From assembly GCF_010998615.1 (NCBI RefSeq), contig NZ_JAAEAH010000015.1, positions 52,568-116,567 on the forward strand: a DNA stretch of 64,000 nucleotides, in the 5' to 3' direction. Numbering within the stretch: the first letter of the stretch is position 1; every line of letters begins with the position of its first letter. Positions 1 to 7,540 of this stretch are shown here, one piece after another. A model generated the notes under the pieces. The model was not told the origin of the DNA, made no database searches, and saw only the letters and a list, made by a program, of their open reading frames with translations. The DNA is from Myxococcus sp. CA023 (GTDB taxonomy: Bacteria > Myxococcota > Myxococcia > Myxococcales > Myxococcaceae). The position numbers were made by a program, and so were the translations under genes.

Positions 1-108
1 GATGGCCGCGGCCACTGACGCGCCTACACCCGCGGCGAGCAGCAGCCGGTACGGGCGGAGGTAGCCGAGGAGCCGACGATAGACGTGAGGAGAAGGACGG
101 GGAGCCAC
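1..108 (-). CDS. ABC exporter transmembrane subunit, N-terminus only (runs off the left edge)
   Basis: Only the first 36 codons lie in the window. They begin at a GTG at position 108 and read leftward. The segment has a basic start, the motif YRRLLGYLRPYR and then an Ala/Leu/Val-rich membrane segment. This is the usual opening of MsbA-type ABC transporters, in which one chain carries six membrane helices followed by an ATPase. The frame stays open to the window edge. No strong ribosome site precedes the GTG, so the true start could be upstream. The family call rests on this short segment alone; the ATPase half would lie outside the window. Confidence 0.5.
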   Translation of the reverse strand, partial: MAPRPSPHVYRRLLGYLRPYRLLLAAGVGASVAAAI

Positions 109-266
109 TGTTTGGCGGCGGACTCTGTCACTGAGTCGCCAGAAGGTCCAAGGCTACCGGGATTCGAGGGCTGGTGCCCTGTCGGTTGCCCTGCCACCGG
201 GCGCTTGCGGCGCGAAGGCCAGTTCCATTGCCCACCTTCAACCCTGCGGACAGGTTCAGGGGAGCC

Positions 267-707
267 ATGGAAACCAATAACGAAAAAGAGGCCCTGCTCA
301 ATCCGGGCTGTGAGCCGGTGGTGGAGGACGAGGAGCGCCGGCGGCTCCTGTGGCTGATGGCCGAGTACTTCCGCACCATCGGTTACACGGACATCAAGGC
401 GCGCCTCCCCGGGTTCATGCCTCCTCCCATCTTGTCGGGGACCATCGAGGACCATCGCCCCGACTTCACCTGTCGGCAGTCGGATTCGGCTCGCACGCCC
501 ATCATCCTGGAAATCGTCACCCCGCCCATGGTGGACGACCCCACGGCGGAGAACCGCTGGAGCCTCCTGGCCAGCGCCGCGAAGCTGTACAACGCGGAGC
601 TCCACTTCGTGGTGCCCAAGTGGGCCGCTACGGGCGCGGTGGACCCCGGACTCAAACGCAGGCTGGCCCGGATGGAGCTGACGGCCAACCGCGTGTGGAC
701 CGTCTGA
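267..707 (+). CDS. Hypothetical protein with a PD-(D/E)xK nuclease-like core
   Basis: 146 residues, starting at an ATG preceded by AGGGGA at good spacing; an earlier in-frame ATG at 174 lacks such a site. The protein is soluble, with no signal peptide. A helical N-terminus (ERRRLLWLMAEYFRTIGYTD) precedes a stretch in which HRPDF is followed about 14 residues later by IILEIVTP, and then by a helix and the strand ELHFVVPKW. That spacing resembles the Asp ... Glu-x-Lys core of the restriction-endonuclease-like fold, but Val replaces the usual Lys, so an active nuclease is doubtful. The fold is inferred by eye. It lies upstream of dnaJ on the same strand, but a promoter lies between them. Confidence 0.75.
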   Translation: METNNEKEALLNPGCEPVVEDEERRRLLWLMAEYFRTIGYTDIKARLPGFMPPPILSGTIEDHRPDFTCRQSDSARTPIILEIVTPPMVDDPTAENRWSLLASAAKLYNAELHFVVPKWAATGAVDPGLKRRLARMELTANRVWTV

Positions 708-791
708 CGGCCCCCTCTCTTCCCGCCGCGCCACCCGCCCGGATGCCCGCCTGGCACCGGGTGGGCGCGGGCGGCGCGTGTCCTCGCTGGA

Positions 792-819
792 TTGCCGGTG
801 CGTTTCGCTGCGTTATAGT
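792..819 (+). promoter_or_regulatory. Candidate sigma-70 promoter of dnaJ
   Basis: TTGCCG (792-797) and TATAGT (814-819) are separated by 16 bases, and transcription would begin about 50 bases upstream of the dnaJ ATG. The region is locally AT-rich compared with its surroundings. I see no RpoH-type CTTGAA/CCCCAT pair. Confidence 0.5.
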
Positions 820-875
820 GACTCGAGATTTTACGCAGCGCAAAAAAGCACAGCAAATTCCAGGGGTTGTAATCA

Positions 876-2003
876 ATGTCAGCGGCGGCGGGTCAGAAAC
901 GCGACTACTACGAGGTCCTGGGCGTCCAGAAGTCTGTCTCCGCGCAGGAGCTCAAGAGCGCGTTCCGCAAGGTGGCGCTGCAGTACCACCCGGATCGCAA
1001 TCCGGGGAACTCGGACGCCGAGGAGAAGTTCAAGGAGGCCTCGGAAGCCTACGAGGTGCTGAGCGACCCTGAACGGCGGGCGAAGTACGACCGCTTCGGG
1101 CACGCGGGCAACCCCTTCGACGGCTTTGGTGGCGCCGGGGGCGGGTTCCAGGGCGTCAACATCAACGACATCTTCGGCGAGATTTTCGGCGACATCTTCG
1201 GCGGTGGCCGGGGTGGGCGGCGGACGAGCTCGCGTGGCGCGGACCTGCGCTACAACCTGGAAATCACCTTCGAGGAAGCGGCCTTCGGCTGCCGGCCCAA
1301 GGTGACCATTCCCCGGCCGAAGAAGTGCGACACCTGCTCCGGCTCCGGTAGCAAGAGCAACACCGGGCCCCGGCCCTGCTCGGCGTGCGGCGGCAGCGGC
1401 GAGCTGCGCTACACCCAGGGCTTCTTCGCGGTGTCCCGGCCCTGCGGTGACTGCGGCGGCACGGGCGCGGTGGTGCCAGACCCGTGCACGCGCTGCAAGG
1501 GCTCGGGCAAGGTGCCCTCCGAGGAGGTCATCGAGGTGGCCATCCCAGGCGGCGTGGACAACGGCACGCGCGTGCGGCTGTCCGGCATGGGCGAACCTGG
1601 AGACCGGGGCGGTCCGCCGGGTGACCTCTACGTCACCGTCATCGTGAAGGAGCACCCGCTCTTCCAGCGCGAGGAGTACGAGGTCTTCTGCGAGGTGCCC
1701 ATCTCCTTCACGCAGGCGGCGCTGGGCGCGAAAATCGACGTCCCCACGCTGGACGGCAAGGTGAAGATGACCGTCCCCAGCGGCACCCAGTCCGGCAAGG
1801 TGTTCCGGCTCAAGGGCAAGGGCATCCCCCACCTGCACAGCCAGCAGCGGGGAGACCAGCACGTGCGCGTCGTGGTGGAGACGCCCACCGAGCTGTCGTC
1901 GAAGCAGCGCGAGTTGCTGGAGAAGTTCGCGGAGGCCTCCGGCGAGGAGTCGCACCCGCAGTCGAAGAGCTTCATCGCCAAGGTGAAGGAGCTGTTCGGC
2001 TGA
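876..2003 (+). CDS. dnaJ: DnaJ (Hsp40) co-chaperone
   Basis: 375 residues, the normal length for full type-I DnaJ. It stimulates the ATPase of DnaK and delivers unfolded clients in the cytoplasm. The J domain (about 9-76) has HPD at 38-40. A Gly/Phe linker follows (about 77-120). Four CxxCxGxG zinc motifs lie at 151-158, 168-175, 190-197 and 204-211, ahead of the two beta-barrel substrate domains and the dimerisation tail. The ATG follows AGGGG with an AT-rich spacer. Neither dnaK nor grpE is nearby, so it is a stand-alone dnaJ locus; myxobacteria usually carry several J-proteins. A GC-rich hairpin follows the stop. Confidence 0.97.
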   Translation: MSAAAGQKRDYYEVLGVQKSVSAQELKSAFRKVALQYHPDRNPGNSDAEEKFKEASEAYEVLSDPERRAKYDRFGHAGNPFDGFGGAGGGFQGVNINDIFGEIFGDIFGGGRGGRRTSSRGADLRYNLEITFEEAAFGCRPKVTIPRPKKCDTCSGSGSKSNTGPRPCSACGGSGELRYTQGFFAVSRPCGDCGGTGAVVPDPCTRCKGSGKVPSEEVIEVAIPGGVDNGTRVRLSGMGEPGDRGGPPGDLYVTVIVKEHPLFQREEYEVFCEVPISFTQAALGAKIDVPTLDGKVKMTVPSGTQSGKVFRLKGKGIPHLHSQQRGDQHVRVVVETPTELSSKQRELLEKFAEASGEESHPQSKSFIAKVKELFG

Positions 2004-2021
2004 CGACGGTTGCGGGCGCGG

Positions 2022-2039
2022 GGCCGCGAAAGCGCGGCC
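2022..2039 (+). terminator. Stem-loop after dnaJ
   Basis: GGCCGCG and CGCGGCC form a perfect 7-bp stem around the loop AAAG, 19 bases after the dnaJ stop codon. There is no T-run, so it is a weak intrinsic terminator or only an mRNA 3' stabiliser. Confidence 0.4.
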
Positions 2040-2174
2040 ACCGTGCCGCGCCTGGTGGGCGAGCGGGCGCCGCGGCGCGGCAGGCCGCCGCGGGCACGGG
2101 CACTGCAAAACAGCGGATTCTGGCAGTGGAATCTTCCCCCCGCTCGGGTGTCGACGGGGGCGCACCCCACTGCT

Positions 2175-4355
2175 ATGCACGCCCCTGCCATGGATGTCCT
2201 GCCCACCCTGCGCCGCTCGCTCGTCATCGCCCTGGCCCTGCTGCTGACGGCCTGCCCCCGGTCCACCCGTACGCCCTCCGGAGGTGACACCGGCGGGGAC
2301 CTGCCTTCAGGAGACCCGTTCCCCACGCGTCCTTCGGTGGAGGCGAAGAAGGACCCCGCCGCCGACGCGGCGCTGGCGCAGGCATCCCAGACGGCCCGCG
2401 CCACCCCGGACAAGAAGAAGGCCGCGGAGGCCTACCTGTCGGTGCGCAAGGCGTATCCCGCCACCACTTCGGGTCAGGACGCGCTGTACCAGGCCGGCGT
2501 CCTCTTCTTCGAGTCCAAGGACTTCGTCAACGCGCGCAAGAGCTTCAACGAGCTGCTCTTCGAGAACCCGCTCTACTCGCAGGCGGATGATGCCAAGCAC
2601 AAGCTGGCCATCTCCGCGATGGAGGTGGGCGCCTACCGCGACGCGTACCAGACGCTCTCCAGTCTCGCCGAGCGCGCCAGTGGCGCCGAGCGCACCCAAC
2701 TGCTCAACGAGGCCGCTCGCGCCGCAGCGGGCGCCGGCCTCTATGGGCATGCGCTGCAGATGGCGGTGGACGAGGCGGGCCAGGCCCAGGGCGCTCAGGC
2801 GCAGGCTGCCGCGGTGGCCAAGGTGGAGGCGCTGGTGGAGGGCCGCGCGGGCTTCGTGGACATCGCCCGCGTGGCGGAGGGCCTGTCGCCGTCCAACCCG
2901 GCGTGGCCCGTCATCACCTTCAAGCTGGCGCGCGTCTACTACCACCTGCGTGACTGGACGCGGCTGGAGGAGACGCTGAACCGTTTCCTCGCCCAGGCGC
3001 CCGGCCACGCCTTCGCGCCGCAGGCCCGCGAGCTGCTGGCCCGCGCCACGCGCCGGGTGGAGGCCCGCCCCCGCACGGTGGGCGTGCTGCTGCCCATGAC
3101 GGGCCGCTACCAGCCCATTGGCGAGGCGGTGCTGCGCGGCATCCAACTGGGGCTGGAAGGCAGCGGCGTGGAGCTGGTGGTGAAGGACACGCAGGGCGAC
3201 GTCAACAAGACGGGCCAGGCCATGGAGCAACTGGCCTTCGATGACGGCGCCATCGCCGTGCTGGGACCCCTGCTGGCGGATGACTCGAAGCGCGCGGCGC
3301 TGGTGGCCGAGGAGCTCCAGGTGCCGCTGCTGACCATGAGCCGGCAGGACGGCATCACCGAGCTGGGCCGCTACGTCTTCCGCAACATGCTGACCAACGC
3401 AGCGCAGGCGGAGGCCATCGCCGACTACGCGATGAACGTGAAGGGCTACAAGCGCTTCGCGCTGCTGTACCCGAACATCCCCTACGGCGTGGAGCTGGCG
3501 GATGCCTTCTGGGACCAGGTGGTGGCGCGGGGCGGCGGCGTGCGCGGGGCGGAGCGCTATTCGCACGACCAGACGACCTTCACCACCGAGGCCAAGAAGC
3601 TGGTGGGCCGCTACTACCTGGATGACCGCGGCGACTACATCGAGGGCGTGCGCGACGTGCAGGGGGAGAACCTGGACGCCTTCCGCCGCCGCAAGGCGAT
3701 GGAGAAGGTGAAGAGCGGCGTGGAGCCCATCATCGACTTCGACGCCATCTTCATGCCGGACGACTGGCGCCGTGTCAGCCTGGTGGCGCCCGCGCTGGCG
3801 GTGGAGGACATCGTCACCAACGCGTGCGACCCGCGTGATTTGGAGCGCATCCGCAAGACGACGGGCAAGAAGGAGCTGAAGACGGTGACGCTCTTCGGCG
3901 CCAACCAGTGGAGCAGCCCCAAGGGCCGCTCGGGGCTGCCGGAGTTGGTGGAGCGCGGCGGCAAGTTCGTCACCTGCTCGGTGTTCGTGGACGGCTTCTT
4001 CGTGGACTCGCAGCGTCCGGCCACGCGCCGCTTCGTGGAGCAGTACCGCGAGGCCTACCGGGCGGAGACGGGGCGGGACCCGGGTCTGCTGGAGGCCATT
4101 GGCTACGACTCCGGTCGGATGTTGCGGCAGCTCATGGAGCAGAAGGATGCACCGCGCACCCGCGCGCAGATGCGTGACGCGATGGCCAACCTGAAGGACT
4201 TCGACGGGGCCACTGGGCGCACGTCCTTCAACGAGAAGCGCGAGGCGGTGAAGCAGCTGTTCCTGTTGTCCATCGACAACAAGGGCGTCACGGAAATCAA
4301 CGTCGAGAAGGAGCGGCAGAAGGCCGCCTCGGCGTCAGGAGGCTCAGGGACATGA
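2175..4355 (+). CDS. LpoA-like lipoprotein: TPR plus type-1 periplasmic binding fold
   Basis: 726 residues from the ATG at 2175; the frame is open upstream, but only this start (or the ATG at 2190) gives a signal peptide. Hydrophobic residues 15-26 end in LLTAC, so Cys27 would be lipidated. Residues of about 50-290 look like helical TPR/YbgF repeats. From about 300, the motif VGVLLPMTGRYQPIGEAVLRG opens a Leu/Ile/Val-binding-type fold that runs to the end. This is the plan of LpoA, the outer-membrane activator of penicillin-binding protein 1A in enterobacteria. A role in peptidoglycan synthesis is inferred; it could also be a stand-alone ABC binding protein. Its TGA overlaps the next gene's ATG (ATGA), so the two are probably co-translated. 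Confidence 0.85.
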   Translation: MHAPAMDVLPTLRRSLVIALALLLTACPRSTRTPSGGDTGGDLPSGDPFPTRPSVEAKKDPAADAALAQASQTARATPDKKKAAEAYLSVRKAYPATTSGQDALYQAGVLFFESKDFVNARKSFNELLFENPLYSQADDAKHKLAISAMEVGAYRDAYQTLSSLAERASGAERTQLLNEAARAAAGAGLYGHALQMAVDEAGQAQGAQAQAAAVAKVEALVEGRAGFVDIARVAEGLSPSNPAWPVITFKLARVYYHLRDWTRLEETLNRFLAQAPGHAFAPQARELLARATRRVEARPRTVGVLLPMTGRYQPIGEAVLRGIQLGLEGSGVELVVKDTQGDVNKTGQAMEQLAFDDGAIAVLGPLLADDSKRAALVAEELQVPLLTMSRQDGITELGRYVFRNMLTNAAQAEAIADYAMNVKGYKRFALLYPNIPYGVELADAFWDQVVARGGGVRGAERYSHDQTTFTTEAKKLVGRYYLDDRGDYIEGVRDVQGENLDAFRRRKAMEKVKSGVEPIIDFDAIFMPDDWRRVSLVAPALAVEDIVTNACDPRDLERIRKTTGKKELKTVTLFGANQWSSPKGRSGLPELVERGGKFVTCSVFVDGFFVDSQRPATRRFVEQYREAYRAETGRDPGLLEAIGYDSGRMLRQLMEQKDAPRTRAQMRDAMANLKDFDGATGRTSFNEKREAVKQLFLLSIDNKGVTEINVEKERQKAASASGGSGT

Positions 4356-5995
4356 AGTTCGCGAGGGGGGCGTTCGCACTGCTGGCGGGCGGGGTGGTGG
4401 CGGTGGGCGGTGGTGGCTGTGCACACGCGCCTCCTCGGGTGTCCCCGGAGCTGAGCGCCCGGCTGGAGTCGGAGCCGGGCACCTGGGTGTCCGGTAGCGC
4501 TTCGGGCCTTGGGCGCAAGGCCGTCCTCAACAACAAGGACTTCATCTGGGGCCTGGCCTTCGCGCCCCGAGTCGCCCGGGTGGCGTACTCGCGGCTGGGC
4601 AGCAAGTCCTACTTCCTCTCCGTCTGGGAGCTGGGCTCCGCCGAGCCGACGATGCTGGCGGACCCGGCCATCAACCCCTACGAGTTCGACGTGGAGGGCG
4701 TGGCCTTCTCCCCGGATGGCACGCGTGTGGCCACCGCGGGCAAGGACAGCGTGGTGCGCCTCTTCGACGCGGCCACCGGCGCGCTCGTGGCGGAGCGCCG
4801 CACCGAGGAGCCGCTGTCCGTGGTGGCCTTCCACCCGGAAGGGCAGTGGCTGGTGGTGGGCAGCTACAAGGGCCTGATGACGGTGCTGTCGGCGCCCGCG
4901 CTGGAGTACGGCTCCGAGGAGCGCGGACACATGGGGCCGGTGACGGCGCTGGCCTTCGCGCCGGACGGGACGCTGTATTCGGGCGGCTGGGACAAGCACG
5001 TGCGGGCCTGGCGCACCTCCGTGGAGGGGCTGCGGCCGGGGCAGGCGCGCATGCGCTTCGAGCGGCGCGCGGGCTCCGTGGTGCTGGGCGGCACGGTGAA
5101 TGACAAGGCGCCGCTGTCCTTCGCGCTGGATGCGCGCGCGCCCACGCTGGTGCTCACCAGCGAGGCGGCCGCCGCGGCGGGCATCGACGTGCCCTTCCTG
5201 AAGGAGACGGTCAACGTGCCGGGGCCGATGGGCACCATCGCCGCGCGGCTGGCGCCGGCCCAGTCCCTGCGCTTCAAGTCCATGCGGGTGGAGGGCGTGG
5301 ACGTCGCCATCTGCGACGCGTGCGTGCCGCAGGGCACCCAGGGCGTGCTGGGCGCGCCCTTCTCCGAACGGGTGGAAGTGGCCTTCGACGAAGTCACGCA
5401 GGAGGCCGTGCTGTCGCTGAAGGGCGGCCCACCCGAGGGCGCGGTGACGGTGGACGCGCTGGTGCTCGCGCGGCGCTCGGAGTTTCCCTTCCCGGCCTAC
5501 GTGAGCGACGTCACCGTGGACGCGCGCGGCCAGCGGCTGGGGGTGGGCCTGTCGGAGCAGAAGCCGGAGCGCGACCGCGGCGTGTATGAGCGCGAGCGCA
5601 AGGGCGTGGAGGAGCCGCAGGGCCCCTTCAACGCGGGCGCGCTGGTGGACGCGCAGTCCGGTCAGGTGCTGGCGAAGTGGCCGGTGCACCGGGGCGTGGT
5701 GGCCACCGCGGCCATCTCCCCGGACGGGCGCTCGCTGGCCAGCGGCGGCTGGGACAAGCGCGTGTACCTGTTCACCGAAGGAGACGTGGGCGCGCGCGGC
5801 GAGCACCGCTTCGACTGGTCCGTGCGGCGCGTGCGCTTCAGCCCGGATGGGCGCTGGCTGGGCGTGGCCGCGTGGACGCCCCAGGTGGCCAGTCGCGACG
5901 GGGACAGCGACCCGGCGGCGGTGCTGCTGGACGTGGGCTATGAATCGCCCACCGTGCAGGGGCCGGGCACGGCCGGCGCGTCCGTCGCTCCGTAG
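4352..5995 (+). CDS. WD40-repeat lipoprotein with an inserted retropepsin-like domain
   Basis: 547 residues, with the start overlapping the upstream stop as ATGA. The N-terminus is a signal peptide ending in GGGC (Cys23), a somewhat atypical lipobox. WD40-type blades are clear before and after a central insert: phrases such as FSPDGTRVATAGKD and FAPDGTLYSGGWDKHVRAW come first, and ISPDGRSLASGGWDKRVYLF comes late. The insert, about residues 230-365, reads like a clan-AA aspartic protease (PLSFALDARAPTLVLTS, then GVLGAPF). The catalytic D-T-G is replaced by D-A-R, so it is probably a binding fold rather than a protease. Coupling to the LpoA-like protein suggests both act at the same envelope site. 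Confidence 0.85.
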   Translation: MKFARGAFALLAGGVVAVGGGGCAHAPPRVSPELSARLESEPGTWVSGSASGLGRKAVLNNKDFIWGLAFAPRVARVAYSRLGSKSYFLSVWELGSAEPTMLADPAINPYEFDVEGVAFSPDGTRVATAGKDSVVRLFDAATGALVAERRTEEPLSVVAFHPEGQWLVVGSYKGLMTVLSAPALEYGSEERGHMGPVTALAFAPDGTLYSGGWDKHVRAWRTSVEGLRPGQARMRFERRAGSVVLGGTVNDKAPLSFALDARAPTLVLTSEAAAAAGIDVPFLKETVNVPGPMGTIAARLAPAQSLRFKSMRVEGVDVAICDACVPQGTQGVLGAPFSERVEVAFDEVTQEAVLSLKGGPPEGAVTVDALVLARRSEFPFPAYVSDVTVDARGQRLGVGLSEQKPERDRGVYERERKGVEEPQGPFNAGALVDAQSGQVLAKWPVHRGVVATAAISPDGRSLASGGWDKRVYLFTEGDVGARGEHRFDWSVRRVRFSPDGRWLGVAAWTPQVASRDGDSDPAAVLLDVGYESPTVQGPGTAGASVAP

Positions 5996-6010
5996 TTCTC
6001 ACTCCACCGC

Positions 6011-6703
6011 TCAGAAGTTGAGGTGGATGTCACCCGCGGGCATGCCGCGGGCCTGGAGCGTCGTCATCACGCCCCGCACCATCTCCTTCTGCCCGCAGAG
6101 GAAGGCCACCGCGGCCTGCACGGGCCCTTCACCCAGGTGGGCCTGCACATAGCCAGTGAGGCCCTGCCAGCCGCTGGCGCCGGGCTGGCTGACGGTGCGC
6201 ACCACTCGCACCCCGCCGGCTTCCCACTCGTGGAGTTCGTCCGTGTAGGCAAAGGCGCCCGGTGTGCGCGCGCCGAAGTAGAGCGTCACCTCGCGGTAGG
6301 CGCCGCGCTCCAGTTGGATGCTGGTGATGACGGAGCGGATGGCGGAGATGCCAGAGCCGGTGGCGAACAGGAGCACGTCCTGGCCACGGGCGCGCTCCAG
6401 CGGGAAGCCCCGTCCTTCTGGCCGTGACACGTCGACGTGGGCGCCCCGGGGCAGGTGGATGAGGGCGTCGGGCAGCGGGCTGCCCACCTTGAGGAGGAAC
6501 TCCCACTTCGTCCCCGGGCTGCCGGGCGGGGAGGCGATGGCGAAGAGCCCCTGTCCCACACCAGGCAGGCGCAGGTGGACGTATTGGCCGGGCCGCTCAT
6601 GGGTTCCGGCCAGGGGCGTGCCCTGGACGTCCAGCACGAGGTCGGTGAGGCCATCTGCGGCGGGTGCACTGTCAGTGACGGTGGCCGGGTGCCAGTCGGG
6701 CAT
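6011..6703 (-). CDS. FAD/NAD(P)H oxidoreductase (ferredoxin reductase-like)
   Basis: 230 residues: the minimal two-domain flavin reductase of the ferredoxin-NADP reductase superfamily, moving electrons between NAD(P)H and FAD. The FAD-binding barrel contains the GQYVHLRLPG element (about 40-50). The nucleotide-binding half has VLLFATGSGISAIRSVI and, near the C-terminus, FLCGQKEMV, the usual CGxxxM-type end. There is no 2Fe-2S ferredoxin domain or signal peptide, so it is cytoplasmic and needs a separate partner. The partner is not obvious from the neighbours: it faces the WD40 gene convergently and is divergent from the GT51-like gene, with 54 bases between the two start codons. Confidence 0.85.
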   Translation of the reverse strand: MPDWHPATVTDSAPAADGLTDLVLDVQGTPLAGTHERPGQYVHLRLPGVGQGLFAIASPPGSPGTKWEFLLKVGSPLPDALIHLPRGAHVDVSRPEGRGFPLERARGQDVLLFATGSGISAIRSVITSIQLERGAYREVTLYFGARTPGAFAYTDELHEWEAGGVRVVRTVSQPGASGWQGLTGYVQAHLGEGPVQAAVAFLCGQKEMVRGVMTTLQARGMPAGDIHLNF

Positions 6704-6757
6704 GTCGGGGTTTTAACCTACGCGCCCGGCGCGTGCCGCCCCTGGTAGCCTGAGGGG

Positions 6758-7528
6758 GTGAAGAGTCTGCTCTGGACAATCTTGTTCATGCTGGGCCTGG
6801 CCGGCGTGGTGATTCCGCTGACGTACCTCTACACGGCGAGCAAGCTGCCGCCGCTGGAGAGCGAATTCGACGTGGAGAAGCAGCTCAAGCACAGCATCGA
6901 AGGCGAGCGGATGAGCCTTCGGGCGGGGCAGTCCCAGCGCAACCCGCGCCCCATCACCTTCGTGCGGCCGGACTTCTCCAAGCTGCCCAAGGACCTGGTG
7001 GCCCTCTACATCCGCCACCTGGAGTGCCCCCGGTACTTCCAGACGCCACGAGAGGATGGGTCCGCGTGGGCCTGGCGTCTGTTCCTGGGCGCCACCGTGG
7101 GCACGTCGCCGCCGGGAGACGGGGCGTGTGAGCGCGTCCTGGCCATGCGCATCGCCGCCGCGCTGGGCATCGAGGGCACGCGTGAGCGGTCGGTGGCCGC
7201 GCACCGCATCCACACCTTCATGCAGAAGGACCAGCTCATCGCGTACGACCTGTCCATCATCTACTTCGAGCGCGGCATCGTCGGCGTGGAGGACGCGGCC
7301 CTGGCGCTCTTCGGCCGTGAGCTGAGCGAGTTGAAGCTGGAGGAACTCGCCGAGCTGCAGCTGGCCCTGCCGCCGTACTCCGACTACTACGGCATCAAGA
7401 TTTGCAAGAACCCCACGGTGCTCCGGCAGGACCGCAACCGGCTGTTGGAGGACCTGGCGGCGTGGCGGCTGGTGAGCGAGGACCGCGCGCGCAACGCCAT
7501 GGCCCAGCCGCTGGCCTGCGCGCGCTGA
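6758..7528 (+). CDS. GT51-like membrane protein lacking the catalytic glutamate motif
   Basis: 256 residues from a GTG preceded by GAGGG. One N-terminal membrane helix (about 4-28) leaves the rest outside the membrane. The outer part resembles the glycosyltransferase-51 domain of peptidoglycan polymerases: LPKDLVALYIRHLE aligns with the usual LPKALVxAFIAxED, and GVEDAALALFGRELSELKLEELAELQLALP aligns with the GIExAAxxYFGKDLxELTLAExAxLAxLP segment. The region that should read EDxxFxxHxG is instead ECPRYFQTPRED, so the catalytic Glu-Asp and His are missing. It is probably an inactive relative, perhaps a lipid II or glycan binder. That role is inferred. Confidence 0.7.
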   Translation: MKSLLWTILFMLGLAGVVIPLTYLYTASKLPPLESEFDVEKQLKHSIEGERMSLRAGQSQRNPRPITFVRPDFSKLPKDLVALYIRHLECPRYFQTPREDGSAWAWRLFLGATVGTSPPGDGACERVLAMRIAAALGIEGTRERSVAAHRIHTFMQKDQLIAYDLSIIYFERGIVGVEDAALALFGRELSELKLEELAELQLALPPYSDYYGIKICKNPTVLRQDRNRLLEDLAAWRLVSEDRARNAMAQPLACAR

Positions 7529-7540
7529 GTCAGGCGCGGG

